Positions 51,780 through 61,423 are shown, counted from the first letter of the stretch. The stretch is DNA of 64,000 nt from Chryseobacterium jejuense (GCF_900100075.1 NZ_FNEG01000008.1:124001-188000); one strand, 5' to 3'. Notes: generated by a model from the sequence alone, not told the origin. Program-made: numbers and translations.

Positions 51780-54437
51780 ATGAAAAAAATTCGACTTAGT
51801 GTTAAGCTATTGTTATTTTGTTCTCTTTTTAGTGCAGGGATTGTCTCTGCTCAAAAGTATGAACAAACAATTAAAGACTATGTTAATTCTGTAGGATCAT
51901 TTCAAAGATCTAACCCAGAATTAAAGGGCTTTAAAATTATCAACATTGATCCTTCAAGCAGTTTAAAAGGAGATATTGTAGGAATACAGCAAATGATTAA
52001 CGGTATTCCTGTTTTTGGTAGTTCTGCAAATGTTTTAATTAGAGAGGGTAAAGTATTAAATTTTACAGATACATTTCTTAAAACATATCCTACTGCAATT
52101 AAAGGGAAAGAAAATGGCAGAAAGGATATTTTGATTGAAAATACTGTTAAGAAACTGAATGGCTCATCTGTAGCCAAGAGTATTGATGGTCATGAAGAAC
52201 CAATAAAAGTTAATACAGTTTATTTTGTTAAGAAAGGGGAATTAATACTTGGTTATCAGTTTAATATTGAGGAGAAAGGTACAAGTAACGTATGGAATAC
52301 AATTGTAAATGCAGAAGATGGTTCCATTTTATATCAGGAAAATACAACTCTTTCTTGTGATTTTCACCCTGAAGCTTATGAACAGCATCATGCTTTAGGA
52401 GAGTCTTTATCCGGAGTAAACATATTACCATCTGCTTTACCAAGCGATAGAAGTACTGCAGAGTTACAAAAGAATACAAATTTTGTTTTATTACCAGATA
52501 ATGCGTCTTATAACGTTTTTGCTTTTCCGGTAGAAGCTCCTACTTTTGGAAACAGAACATTAATTACAAATCCTTGGGATCTGGTAGCATCTCCAGAAGG
52601 CTGGCACTCTGACGGTACTACTAGTTATACCATTACAAGAGGAAATAATGCCTTTGCATATACAGATGAAGCTAATACTAACGCTCCACAGTTCTCTCCA
52701 GATGGTGGAGCAAGCAGAACTTTTGATTTTCCTTTAGATATTACACAATCACAGCAAACTTATACTTCGGCAGCTGTTACCAATTTATTCTATACAACGA
52801 ATAAAATGCACGATGTATTTTACAAATTTGGATTTACCGAGTCTGCAAGAAATTATCAGAAGAATAACTTTACAAATGGAGGGGTAGGTAATGACCCTGT
52901 TCTTGCCGAATCCAGAGATGGAAGTGGTATTAATAATGCTAATTTTAACCCTGGTGTTGATGGAACAAGCGGAAGAATGCAAATGTTCCTTTTTGTACCT
53001 AACGGCGCAAGATACCTTTATTATAATGCCCCGTCGAACTACGTAACAAGAACTCCTGCAGCAGCTACAGCTAATTTTGGGCCACAGCTGATTGGTGGAA
53101 CTCCTGTAACAGGGGATTTAGCTCTTTCAACCCCTGCAGATGCATGTACTACCGTTACAGCTGGAAGTCTTACAGGTAAAATTGCTGTAGTAACCGCTGC
53201 AGCATGTGGCTTTGCTGTTAAAACAAAAAATTTGCAGAATGCCGGTGCAGTGGGAGTTATACAATACCACCCCAATAGCAATACTCCTGTAGGATTAGGA
53301 GGAACAGATACCACAATTACGATTCCTACAATTATGGTAGGTAAGAACGAAGGAGAGTTTTTGGTCACTGAATTAACAAACGGAGCCGTTGTAAATGCTA
53401 CTTTAAAAACTGAAGCCGTTTATAAAGACGCAAGTTTAGATAACGGAATCATTAGCCATGAATATGGGCACGGAATTTCTAACCGTCTTACAGGAACAGG
53501 AAGCTCTTGTTTATCTTATATTTCATCTAATGAACAAATGGGAGAAGGGTGGTCTGATTTCTTTGCCTTAATGATGACTACTAGACCAGGAGATAATGCA
53601 TCTATTGCAAGAGGGGTAGGAACCTTTGCTTCAGGAGAAGAAACAACAGGTGCGGGAATTAGACCTGCAAAATATTCACCTGATTTTGCCATTAATAATT
53701 ATACATATGGGAGAACGAATGGAATGAAGGTAAATGCTAGTAATCCTATATTTGGAGCGCTTACAGTACCTGATGTTCATAGTATTGGTTTTATCTGGGC
53801 TTCAATGCTTTGGGATCTTAACTGGAAATATGTAGAAAAATACGGATATAGCAGTAATGTTTTAGCAGATCCAAACAGTGGTAGTGCAAAGGTTTTACAA
53901 CTGGTAATGGATGCGCTTAAATTACAGCCATGTAATCCGACCTTTATACAAGGTAGAGATGCAATTCTTGCTGCAGACCAGGCTACTGCTAATGGTGAAA
54001 ATAAATGTATGATCTGGAAGACATTTGCTAAGAGAGGTCTAGGAGTAAACGCTTCAGCAGGATTACTTAACGGATTGGAATTCGGAGCTAATCAGCCTTT
54101 ATTAGATATGAGTGATCAGGTAGAAGATTTTACTATTCCAAGTGAATGTCAGTCATTAGCTGTAAATGAAGTGGCAGAGAATTCGAAAGGAATCTCTATT
54201 TATCCAAATCCGGTAAAAAATGAATTCACGATAAAAACTCCTTCAGGAATGAATTTATCAGGAATTACAACAGTTTCTATCTACGATTTTACAGGAAAGT
54301 TGATTTCTCAGGAAAATATCAATCTTAACAAACAGACAACCGTTAACGCAAGTAATCTGATCAATGGAGCATATATTGTAAAGATTAAGAATAATTCTTC
54401 AATCGATTACAGTCAGAAAATTATTGTTTCAAAATAG
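51780..54437 (+). CDS. Secreted M36 (fungalysin-type) metallopeptidase with PA domain and T9SS tail
   Basis: A signal peptide (ending near VSAQK) is followed by a pro-region, then the M36 catalytic domain. The zinc motif HEYGH (near residue 560) and the third ligand region GEGWSDFF are intact, and a protease-associated domain (about 410-540) is inserted. The last 80 residues (ISIYPNPVKNEFTIKTP ... GAYIVKI) are a type A T9SS sorting domain, so the enzyme should be exported across the outer membrane. It sits between the two arms of the pigment cluster with its own terminator and has no obvious pigment role. Confidence 0.93.
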   Translation: MKKIRLSVKLLLFCSLFSAGIVSAQKYEQTIKDYVNSVGSFQRSNPELKGFKIINIDPSSSLKGDIVGIQQMINGIPVFGSSANVLIREGKVLNFTDTFLKTYPTAIKGKENGRKDILIENTVKKLNGSSVAKSIDGHEEPIKVNTVYFVKKGELILGYQFNIEEKGTSNVWNTIVNAEDGSILYQENTTLSCDFHPEAYEQHHALGESLSGVNILPSALPSDRSTAELQKNTNFVLLPDNASYNVFAFPVEAPTFGNRTLITNPWDLVASPEGWHSDGTTSYTITRGNNAFAYTDEANTNAPQFSPDGGASRTFDFPLDITQSQQTYTSAAVTNLFYTTNKMHDVFYKFGFTESARNYQKNNFTNGGVGNDPVLAESRDGSGINNANFNPGVDGTSGRMQMFLFVPNGARYLYYNAPSNYVTRTPAAATANFGPQLIGGTPVTGDLALSTPADACTTVTAGSLTGKIAVVTAAACGFAVKTKNLQNAGAVGVIQYHPNSNTPVGLGGTDTTITIPTIMVGKNEGEFLVTELTNGAVVNATLKTEAVYKDASLDNGIISHEYGHGISNRLTGTGSSCLSYISSNEQMGEGWSDFFALMMTTRPGDNASIARGVGTFASGEETTGAGIRPAKYSPDFAINNYTYGRTNGMKVNASNPIFGALTVPDVHSIGFIWASMLWDLNWKYVEKYGYSSNVLADPNSGSAKVLQLVMDALKLQPCNPTFIQGRDAILAADQATANGENKCMIWKTFAKRGLGVNASAGLLNGLEFGANQPLLDMSDQVEDFTIPSECQSLAVNEVAENSKGISIYPNPVKNEFTIKTPSGMNLSGITTVSIYDFTGKLISQENINLNKQTTVNASNLINGAYIVKIKNNSSIDYSQKIIVSK

Positions 54438-54461
54438 AAACGTCCAACTTATTTATTTTTA

Positions 54462-54487
54462 AAGTCCCGGAATTTTTCGGGACTTTT
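54462..54487. terminator. Terminator between the M36 gene and the minus-strand arm
   Basis: AAAGTCCCG-GAATTTTT-CGGGACTTT gives a 9-bp stem with T-run. It lies 25 bp after the M36 stop and close to the last gene of the convergent operon, so it may serve both. Confidence 0.85.
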
Positions 54488-54503
54488 TATTTTGAGCTTT
54501 ATT

Positions 54504-55676
54504 CTAATTATTCTCGGGATTCAGTTTATTCAGGAAAAAGAAGGTAGAGATCCCTGCAATCGCAGATAATGTTGTGCTTAAGATAAAACTTCCGATGATA
54601 TATTGAAGCAGATTATTTTTTATCAGCTCAAAATTAAGATCTTGGCTTAGGAGATTACTATCTCCATGCACAAACGGAGCGCCCAGAAATAAGGATGCTG
54701 CAATAATAAAAGGGATAAAAGGTGGTAGGCTCACATTGGAAGCTACAAATGCCAGAACCTTATTCAGCTTAAAAAGAACAGATAAGCTGATCACAAGCAA
54801 GGTCTGGAATCCCCAAAAAGGAGAAAGCCCTATAAAGACTCCAAGAGCAATGGAAAAGGCTTTTGTACGGTTGCTTCCGTCGCTTTCCAACACATCTTCC
54901 TTTATGAACCTTTTAAAGCTTTTTTTTTTGAAATTATTCACGAAGTTTCTCGGAATAATATAGAATAGGGTAATCGTTACCAAAATTGTATTCAGAATAC
55001 TGATTCTGGTGAAATCCTTAAATGGTCTGAAGTGAGAAACACGTTCTGCAGGATCATAGAGAACTTTAATGGGAATGTTCTTTACCGGAACATGCCTCCA
55101 GGCAGTTCTTACGATGATCTCAATTTCAAATTCAAACTTAGGGGTAAAATATTTCTTTGGAATTTTGTGCAAAGGATAAAGTCTGTATCCGGATTGAGTA
55201 TCTTCTAGCTTGATTCCGGTTTCAAACCAAAACCAGAAATTAGAAAATCGGTTTCCGAAACTGCTTTTCTTTGGAATTCCGTCCTGGGACATATTTCTGT
55301 TCCCAATCAACAGAACATCTTGATCTTCCAGAAGAAGAGCTTCTACAAATACCGGGATATCGTTTGGATAATGCTGCCCATCAGAATCAATGGTTATGGC
55401 GTAATCATAACCCAATTCTTTTGCCTTTCTGAAGCCTGTTTTAAGCCCATTTCCTTTTCCTTTGTTCTCAGGTAAGGAAATTACCGTGATCTGAGGATAT
55501 TGGTTCAAAATCTGAGGCGTGGAATCGGTGGAACCATCATTAACCACAATAATACTCTCGGTGTAATCTAAAACACCGTCAATTACCCTTTTCAGGGTCT
55601 TTTCATTATTATAAGTAGGTATTAAAATGCAGATTTTCCTTTCAGAAATTGCATTTTGTACTTCAGCAAGGGACAT
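54504..55676 (-). CDS. Glycosyltransferase family 2 with C-terminal DUF2062 membrane domain
   Basis: The N-terminal 220 residues are a GT2 domain with CILIPTYNNEKTL, VVNDGSTDST and the DxD-type TIDSDGQHYP, similar to dolichol-phosphate mannosyltransferases. The C-terminal part (from about 260) is DUF2062, with several hydrophobic helices (GVFIGLSPFWGFQTLLVI). Such fusions are regular members of aryl-polyene clusters and may glycosylate the lipid anchor. It is the last gene of the minus-strand arm, 4 bp after the preceding one. Confidence 0.88.
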   Translation of the reverse strand: MSLAEVQNAISERKICILIPTYNNEKTLKRVIDGVLDYTESIIVVNDGSTDSTPQILNQYPQITVISLPENKGKGNGLKTGFRKAKELGYDYAITIDSDGQHYPNDIPVFVEALLLEDQDVLLIGNRNMSQDGIPKKSSFGNRFSNFWFWFETGIKLEDTQSGYRLYPLHKIPKKYFTPKFEFEIEIIVRTAWRHVPVKNIPIKVLYDPAERVSHFRPFKDFTRISILNTILVTITLFYIIPRNFVNNFKKKSFKRFIKEDVLESDGSNRTKAFSIALGVFIGLSPFWGFQTLLVISLSVLFKLNKVLAFVASNVSLPPFIPFIIAASLFLGAPFVHGDSNLLSQDLNFELIKNNLLQYIIGSFILSTTLSAIAGISTFFFLNKLNPENN

Positions 55677-55680
55677 GTTT

Positions 55681-56157
55681 TTATTTTAAAGTGGCTCTTT
55701 CCGCCTCGGTCATAGTTTTAGACTGCAACGCAAACCTTTTGATATAGTTTTTTAAAGCTGCATTCTGTTTGCTGTAATTGTTCAGGAGAAATGTTTTGTC
55801 ATCTTTTAAACTTCCTCTGTATCCCACAATTTTAGGAATATTTTCCTGAACACTTAGTCTTATCAGGCGAAGTTCTGCATTATTGGGATTACTTTTAATG
55901 ATTCCTTCAAGGTTGGTTGCACCAGTCTTTACAAGGGCTTTCCTGTTGCCTTTAGATACTTTAGCTTCCATAATTTTGGCAGCTGCTTTATACCCTAAAG
56001 TGACTGGATCAGAACCCGATTGTTTTTCTGCAACGTCAATGAAATTTGACGTGTTGGTACTGGACTCGTTAGCCTTGGCATAGCTGTTTCTCAGTGCTTC
56101 AAGATCAGACTGAAAGAAAAATATAAATGCCGCTACGAAGGAAAAAATAAGTTTCAT
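55681..56157 (-). CDS. Exported protein of unknown function, pigment cluster
   Basis: A short hydrophobic signal (MKLIFSFVAAFIFFFQ) precedes about 140 mostly helical residues with no recognised domain (SDPVTLGYKAAAKIMEAKVSKGNRK; LRLIRLSVQENIPKIVGYRG). The first four bases overlap the dehydratase gene, so it is cotranslated with pigment enzymes. Homologues are commonly seen at this place in flavobacterial pigment clusters as hypothetical proteins. A periplasmic helper role is a guess. Confidence 0.65.
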   Translation of the reverse strand: MKLIFSFVAAFIFFFQSDLEALRNSYAKANESSTNTSNFIDVAEKQSGSDPVTLGYKAAAKIMEAKVSKGNRKALVKTGATNLEGIIKSNPNNAELRLIRLSVQENIPKIVGYRGSLKDDKTFLLNNYSKQNAALKNYIKRFALQSKTMTEAERATLK

Positions 56158-56534
56158 GACATTAATTTTTTATAGCTTACAGACAGTTTCAATGCAATAG
56201 TCTCGCCAAAAGAGGTTGAGTTTTTTACTTTAACATCCTCACCATCTTCCGTAATATCCAGTTGAAGTTTCAGATCAGGAGTTTCAAAAGGATTGATAAT
56301 CGCCATGAATTTTACATTCGAAGCTGTTTTTAAAAATAATTTTGAAGCTGTCAATTCTTCTGTCAGTTCTTTAATGATTTGCATCATACAAACTCCCGGA
56401 GTCACAGGGTTTCCAGGAAAATGTCCCTTGAAAATGTCGTGATCCTTATTTAATTGAATATAAGCAAGAAAGCTTCCGTTTTCTGCCTTTTCGTATGATG
56501 TCAAAGTATAAAAATCTGTAAGAATAGTCTGCAT
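56154..56534 (-). CDS. 3-hydroxyacyl-ACP dehydratase-like hotdog protein (ApeI/FabZ type)
   Basis: This 126-residue hotdog protein has the dehydratase signature FKGHFPGNPVTPGVCMMQ with H38 as the expected catalytic histidine. It should form the double bonds of the polyene after ketoreduction. It overlaps the next gene by 4 bp (ATGA). Length is close to ApeI-type proteins and shorter than housekeeping FabZ. Confidence 0.87.
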   Translation of the reverse strand: MQTILTDFYTLTSYEKAENGSFLAYIQLNKDHDIFKGHFPGNPVTPGVCMMQIIKELTEELTASKLFLKTASNVKFMAIINPFETPDLKLQLDITEDGEDVKVKNSTSFGETIALKLSVSYKKLMS

Positions 56535-56588
56535 GATCTTATTTTTTTAAGATTAAATAGATGATAAACTCCGGTTTGAAAAACAATA

Positions 56589-57224
56589 TTATTCTGTTTC
56601 GGTTATTTGAAATAGTTTTATATTGATCTTAAAATCCTTATGTTGTAAGTTTAAGCTGTCTGCGAAGATATGCTTTTTTGCATCAAAAGTAAAATCGATC
56701 TTTTCTCTGTTGTTTTTCGTGTAAATGATCTGTTTCAGTAGATTATTGTCTTTATTGAAGAACAGATAATAGCTTTTATTATCAATCTTAGAGAGATAGA
56801 TTTTAGCATTTTCATTTTCAAAACTTTCACTCACTGGATATTGTCTTTTTAACAGCTGCTGAAAATCATTTTTCAGAAAGTTAATAACAATTTTCTTATC
56901 CAGATCCGGCAATACATAATTGAATTTAAAATTTTGATCTGAGATTTCAAAATCAATCAGTTTATTCCCGAAATCAGAAGTTAATGCGACACGATGCGTC
57001 GTTTCATTCAATTTTTTGATAATGAGAATCCCGCTTACATGATTTTTATAAATATCCATCTGACATTTATAAACATAGTCTTCAGCAGACGAAAAATATA
57101 AATTTTCAACTGTTTTTTCTTTTGCCGGAACTGGCTTCACATCGGTAAGCTGATAGGATTTACAGGAAACAGCCAATACCAGAACCAGGCTATAAACTAA
57201 ACTCTGACGCAGGAATTGAAGCAT
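56589..57224 (-). CDS. Outer-membrane lipoprotein of unknown function, pigment cluster
   Basis: From the ATG at 57224 the protein has a lipobox (VLVLAVSC) and about 190 beta-rich residues (CQMDIYKNHVSGILIIKKL; YYLFFNKDNNLLKQIIY) reminiscent of LolB/LolA-like half-barrels. It overlaps the LolA-like gene by 35 bp. Together these two probably handle transfer of the pigment or a lipid across the periplasm, as LolA/LolB do for lipoproteins; that is inferred from fold and order. Confidence 0.7.
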   Translation of the reverse strand: MLQFLRQSLVYSLVLVLAVSCKSYQLTDVKPVPAKEKTVENLYFSSAEDYVYKCQMDIYKNHVSGILIIKKLNETTHRVALTSDFGNKLIDFEISDQNFKFNYVLPDLDKKIVINFLKNDFQQLLKRQYPVSESFENENAKIYLSKIDNKSYYLFFNKDNNLLKQIIYTKNNREKIDFTFDAKKHIFADSLNLQHKDFKINIKLFQITETE

Positions 57225-57816
57225 TGATCTTTGTGTTTTTGAAAACAATAGTAGTAGTATCTCCCGAAGCTTCCGTCATATTCACCTGAGAAACCGTAGA
57301 TTGGCTTTTAGGGAAGAACAGTTCAATCTGCTTAATGTATTTTAAAAGCTGTGAAGTCTTCGGAACAAATTTCGCCACATTGTAATTTCCGTTTTTGAAA
57401 TACGTTACTGTAAACTCAGGATCGTTGAACATGGTTCCGTTTGAGCTTCCTACAATCAGTTTATTGATCTTTTCAAAAGTTTTGCTCTTAGCATCTACAG
57501 ACGATTTTTTCCCCTGGTCATTGATGTAAATCTTATTGCTTTTAAAAACAATGCTGTACTGATAAGGCTTGGTGTATTTCCAACTCAGCATATTAGGAGT
57601 CTGCAAAGACATTTTTCCATAGGTAACAATGCTTTTATCCAGGAAATCCATTTTTTTGGTTTGGGTAAAATCACTCTGTAAAGTTTTGATTTCTTTGGTG
57701 TCTGCAGAAACCTTGGATACAAATGCTTTAGCTTCTGCTCCGGACATGGCTGTGTTTTGAGCAAAAAAGAAACCGGATACCAGTAAAAATGCTCCGAAAG
57801 CAATATTTTTAATCAT
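57190..57816 (-). CDS. LolA-like periplasmic carrier, pigment cluster
   Basis: A signal peptide (IAFGAFLLVSGFFFAQ) precedes a LolA-type half-barrel with the N-terminal signature LQSDFTQTKKMDFLDKSIV and GKMSLQTPNMLSWKYTKPY. Cluster-specific LolA paralogues occur in aryl-polyene loci and are thought to move the product to the outer membrane. Start ATG 57816 gives a clean signal peptide and an 8-bp overlap with the deacetylase gene. Confidence 0.87.
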   Translation of the reverse strand: MIKNIAFGAFLLVSGFFFAQNTAMSGAEAKAFVSKVSADTKEIKTLQSDFTQTKKMDFLDKSIVTYGKMSLQTPNMLSWKYTKPYQYSIVFKSNKIYINDQGKKSSVDAKSKTFEKINKLIVGSSNGTMFNDPEFTVTYFKNGNYNVAKFVPKTSQLLKYIKQIELFFPKSQSTVSQVNMTEASGDTTTIVFKNTKINASIPASEFSL

Positions 57817-58564
57817 TTTTTCTTGAATTTGTAATAGAATCAACTGTAAAAGCTGAATACTTTTTATCCTCCAAAAATACTAATAAATCTGCCAGTACAC
57901 GATACGTTTTTTCTGAAGTGTCATGAAGGAGAATAATGCTCCCTTTTCTTAGACTTTTAGTTACTCTTTGGTAGATTTTCTTTTCATCATCAATAATGGT
58001 GTCCAGAGAGCGGACATTCCATCCGATGCTGGTTTTATGAGTCCGTTTTATCGCTTTGGCAATACTCGGATTAGTTACTCCGAATGGCGGTCTGTATAAA
58101 TTGGTTTGTATATTACCAACATTCTTCATGATTGTATCACAGTTTTCAATCTCTGCAATCATTTTTGAAGTTGATAAAAAACCAGTTGAGTTGGAATGAG
58201 ATAAAGTGTGATTCCCGATGGTATGGCCTTCTGTGATAATTCGTTGAAAGGTTTCAGGATATTTTTCAATTTGTTTTCCGATACAGAAAAAAGTTGCCTT
58301 GATTTTGTGTTCTTTGAGTAAGTCTAAAAATTTCGGGGTGAATTCAGTAGGACCATCATCAAAAGTAAGAGCTACTTCCTTGATTCTCGTTCTTTTATGA
58401 GTAATACTGTTGACGAAATATCCCAGCTCAATAGCAAATGATCCCCAAACTACTACTGCGGAAAAAGCAAGGAAACATGCGATATACACCCAAAGACTTC
58501 CCTGAAACGCATAGATAAAAACGTTACAGAAGAGATAAAACAAGATGAATGAATAATGTCTCAT
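57809..58564 (-). CDS. NodB-type polysaccharide deacetylase family protein, pigment cluster
   Basis: Two or three N-terminal membrane segments (about 5-50) are followed by a NodB domain. Its metal and catalytic motifs are LTFDDGPT, GHTIGNHTLSHSN (H-x3-H type), and a late RPPFG and ILLHD. It could deacetylate a sugar on the pigment's lipid anchor. Its coding end overlaps the LolA-like gene. Such genes recur in flavobacterial flexirubin clusters, but the substrate is unknown. Confidence 0.87.
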   Translation of the reverse strand: MRHYSFILFYLFCNVFIYAFQGSLWVYIACFLAFSAVVVWGSFAIELGYFVNSITHKRTRIKEVALTFDDGPTEFTPKFLDLLKEHKIKATFFCIGKQIEKYPETFQRIITEGHTIGNHTLSHSNSTGFLSTSKMIAEIENCDTIMKNVGNIQTNLYRPPFGVTNPSIAKAIKRTHKTSIGWNVRSLDTIIDDEKKIYQRVTKSLRKGSIILLHDTSEKTYRVLADLLVFLEDKKYSAFTVDSITNSRKND

Positions 58565-58823
58565 GATTGGTGTTTTTGAATTTGTGATTGTTTATTTCCT
58601 TATTCTATAATTGTTCAATCATTCTGAATATAAAGGTAGAGATTCTTCCTTCGTCAGAATGACAATTGTAACAAATTTATGTCGGTTTGATCTATTTTAG
58701 AGCTCTTTTTGTGACACTGTAAGAGTCTAAACCAATACATTCAAATTATCCATATTGAGATTCCGCGTTCGCTCTGAATGAAAAATAAGGGTTTAGTATT
58801 AAATAAAATTGCTGTTTTGCCAA
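58565..58823. repeat. Gap with a TCATTCTGA-type inverted repeat
   Basis: TCATTCTGA (58619-58627) and TCAGAATGA (58654-58662) form a hairpin with AGATTCTTCCTTCG inside, the same words as the longer element at 7864-7937. The rest of the 259-bp gap has no ORF. It splits the minus-strand arm between the CLF-like and deacetylase genes. Confidence 0.6.
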
Positions 58824-59885
58824 CTAGGCCTTCTCTAGTAATACCAAGCTATGGTCATTGCCTGCGAGATGATTGTAAAGAAGTATATTTTTCACTTCTT
58901 CCTTTTTCTTTGCATTAATCATCATCACTTCCGGGATCTGCTGTTCCTTAAGAATATGACAAGCAATAAACGTAGAAAAACCACTCGCTGTATTAAATTC
59001 TCCACTCAAATGTTTGTAATACAATAATGCCGAATCTGGAAACAAGTCCATAGCCTTTGTATAATAAGCATCAGAATCTGCATCTCCGCTGAAGCCTAAA
59101 ATTACGGCATCAATATCTTTTGTAGAGAGATTGTTCTTTGTTAAAAGCTCCTGAATAAAATCTGAAGTTTCCTCCAGTTCCAATCTGTTACTGATTTTAA
59201 TGTCGGTAAGTTTTGCGTAGGAATTTTCGGTTTTATCTTTTCCAACAACGAAAAAGCTTGCTCCTTCCCCCCAAATAACACCCTTAGTCATAGAATTCAG
59301 ATAATCCGCAGGAAGATCTGATTCTTTTTTAATGGTATTATTCAGACAGTAAAGTTCCATGGTTCTGTTAGTTTGTTCATCAGTAGACCCCACCAGAACA
59401 TTGTGAGCTTCACCATCCTTAATCTGAAGTTGGGCATCCAAAAAAGAAAACTCCAGCGATGAAGATGTATTTACATAGGTAAAGTTGTAGGCATGACACT
59501 GCAATCCAAGGGCAATCTGGCCTGCAACAGTATTATGAGTAGATTGAATAAAAAATGTTGGGGTTAAAAACTCCTCATGATTATCAATTACATTTTTCAG
59601 AAACTTTTCAGAATCCTGTGAACATCCCATTCCGGTTCCTACAATAATGGCATCCGGCTGTTCAATTCCAGCTTCTTTTAAAGCATAGTTTGAAGCTACA
59701 GAACTCATTTTTACAGTTTTGGACATTCTCCTGATCATGGCCGGAGGAATGAATTCTTTGTAATTAGGTTCTATGGCTTTAATCATCTTCACCGAATTTT
59801 CCGGGGTAAGATTCTGAAGAATATTTTCGTTTAAAGTGTCCTGGACAGAGATACAGGATGCACTGTTGATGTATACTGTACTCAT
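58824..59885 (-). CDS. Chain-length-factor-like ketosynthase homologue (no active-site Cys)
   Basis: This 353-residue protein has the thiolase fold of ketosynthases, but the nucleophile region reads VNTSSSLEF (residues 138-146) with Ser where KS enzymes have Cys. The NAHGT motif is also missing (GFSGDADSD at that place). That is the pattern of chain-length factors that pair with an active KS, as ApeC does in aryl-polyene systems. It overlaps the active KS gene by 4 bp, which fits a heterodimer made in equal amounts. Confidence 0.85.
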   Translation of the reverse strand: MSTVYINSASCISVQDTLNENILQNLTPENSVKMIKAIEPNYKEFIPPAMIRRMSKTVKMSSVASNYALKEAGIEQPDAIIVGTGMGCSQDSEKFLKNVIDNHEEFLTPTFFIQSTHNTVAGQIALGLQCHAYNFTYVNTSSSLEFSFLDAQLQIKDGEAHNVLVGSTDEQTNRTMELYCLNNTIKKESDLPADYLNSMTKGVIWGEGASFFVVGKDKTENSYAKLTDIKISNRLELEETSDFIQELLTKNNLSTKDIDAVILGFSGDADSDAYYTKAMDLFPDSALLYYKHLSGEFNTASGFSTFIACHILKEQQIPEVMMINAKKKEEVKNILLYNHLAGNDHSLVLLEKA

Positions 59886-61081
59886 GATTTTGAGAAAATT
59901 AAGGTTGAACAGTTTCCGCCAAATCCAAATGAATTGGAAAGAACATGATTGATATTTTTCTCCTTCAGTTCAGTAACCGGGGTTAAATCAAACTCTTCTA
60001 TTTTCGTTTTGAAATTCAGATTTGGGAAGATGAGACTGTGCTGCATAGCTAAAATTGAAAATACAGCCTCAATTCCGGCAGCGGCAGCCAGTGTATGTCC
60101 TGTGAATGCTTTTGTAGAGCTGAATTCAGGGACTTGGTTTTCTCCAAAAATTCTAATCATGGCAATTCCTTCAGATAAATCATTATTAGGAGTTGCTGTT
60201 CCATGAACATTGATATAGTTAATATCTTCTTTTTGTAAACCTGAAATTTTCAGTGCCTGTTGCATGGCTAAAAATGCACCCTGTCCGTTTTCAGAAGATG
60301 CGGTCTGGTGATGAGCATCGTTGGCATTTCCATATCCGGAAAGATAGGCCAGCACTTTTTTATTTTCCTTTTTAACAATTTCTTCGGATTCAAGAACTAA
60401 GAAAGCGGCAGCTTCTCCAAGGTTCAATCCTTTTCGGTTATTATCAAAAGGAGTATTGTAAGAGTCTGTAAGGATCATCAGTGTATTGAACCCGTTCAGC
60501 GTAAACTTTGAAAGGGAATCTGTTCCCCCAACGATAACACGGTCCAGAACTCCGTTTTTAATGAGCTTGGCTCCCATCATGATAGCATTGGCTGCGGATG
60601 AGCAAGCTGTACTGATGGTGGAAACCATACCTTTTAATCCCAAATGATCGGCAATCACCAAAGAGGAATTTCCGGCATCATGAGCGTCAATATATTTTTG
60701 CTTTTCAGGAAAGTCTTCGTAGGAATAGAAGTATTTTTCAGTAATATCCATTCCTCCAACGCTGGTAGAGGAGATAAGCCCGGTTCTGTAACCGTTGATA
60801 TCTGATATTCCTGCACTTTCTACAGCTTCTTTAGCGGCTACCATCCCTAATAAAGATGTTCTTGTAACATTATTGTCTTCGCTAAGCTGAAGTTTCTGTA
60901 CAAGTTCCTCGTTGGATAATTTTATTTCACCTGTTTTAATGTTTCCTGCATGGCGGGTTTCAAACATCTGAATATCTGAAATACCATGTTTTCCGGATTG
61001 CAATGAAATAAAATTTTCCTCCACATTGTTTCCGATGGAGGAAATGATGCCCATTCCTGTTATGGCAATTTTTTGACTCAT
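59882..61081 (-). CDS. Beta-ketoacyl-ACP synthase, minus-strand pigment arm
   Basis: This 399-residue ketosynthase has C160 in STACSSAANA, H293 in NVHGTATPNND and H329 in AFTGHTLAAAAG, so the triad is complete. It would be the elongating partner of the chain-length-factor-like protein encoded right after it. It differs clearly from the plus-strand ketosynthase (different motif wording), so the cluster contains two active ketosynthases. Confidence 0.93.
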   Translation of the reverse strand: MSQKIAITGMGIISSIGNNVEENFISLQSGKHGISDIQMFETRHAGNIKTGEIKLSNEELVQKLQLSEDNNVTRTSLLGMVAAKEAVESAGISDINGYRTGLISSTSVGGMDITEKYFYSYEDFPEKQKYIDAHDAGNSSLVIADHLGLKGMVSTISTACSSAANAIMMGAKLIKNGVLDRVIVGGTDSLSKFTLNGFNTLMILTDSYNTPFDNNRKGLNLGEAAAFLVLESEEIVKKENKKVLAYLSGYGNANDAHHQTASSENGQGAFLAMQQALKISGLQKEDINYINVHGTATPNNDLSEGIAMIRIFGENQVPEFSSTKAFTGHTLAAAAGIEAVFSILAMQHSLIFPNLNFKTKIEEFDLTPVTELKEKNINHVLSNSFGFGGNCSTLIFSKS

Positions 61082-61089
61082 TCTATTAA

Positions 61090-61160
61090 ATAATGTAACA
61101 ATGTATCAATGTAACAGTTTACCAATTCTTAGTACATTGATACACCGTTAAACAGTTATA
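61090..61160. repeat. AATGTA-type hairpin, cluster copy 3
   Basis: TGTATCAATGTA (61102-61113) is repeated as its exact reverse complement at 61133-61144, and the pairing extends outward imperfectly (ATAATGTAAC against GTTAAACAGTTAT). It fills the gap between the ACP and ketosynthase genes. Confidence 0.68.
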
Positions 61161-61165
61161 TTAAT

Positions 61166-61423
61166 TTATTTTGTTCTGTTATCTTCGATGAATTTAGCCA
61201 TGGTATCGATAGATTGGAAAATTTCCTTTCCTTTTTTAGGATCGGCTAATTTTATTCCATAATCTTTATCAAGAAGAACGATTAATTCTAGAGCATCAAT
61301 AGAGTCTAATCCTAATCCACCTCCAAATAATGGATCGGTGTCTTTAATTTCCTCTACAGAAACGTCTTCAAGGTTAAGGACTTCAATAATTTTGTGCTTC
61401 AATTCAGTTTTTAAGTTTTCCAT
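61166..61423 (-). CDS. Acyl carrier protein, minus-strand pigment arm
   Basis: This 85-residue acidic ACP has the phosphopantetheine serine S41 in GGLGLDSIDALELIV. It differs from the plus-strand ACP, suggesting that one carries the starter or aryl acid and the other the growing chain. Hairpin repeats flank it on both sides. Confidence 0.92.
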   Translation of the reverse strand: MENLKTELKHKIIEVLNLEDVSVEEIKDTDPLFGGGLGLDSIDALELIVLLDKDYGIKLADPKKGKEIFQSIDTMAKFIEDNRTK

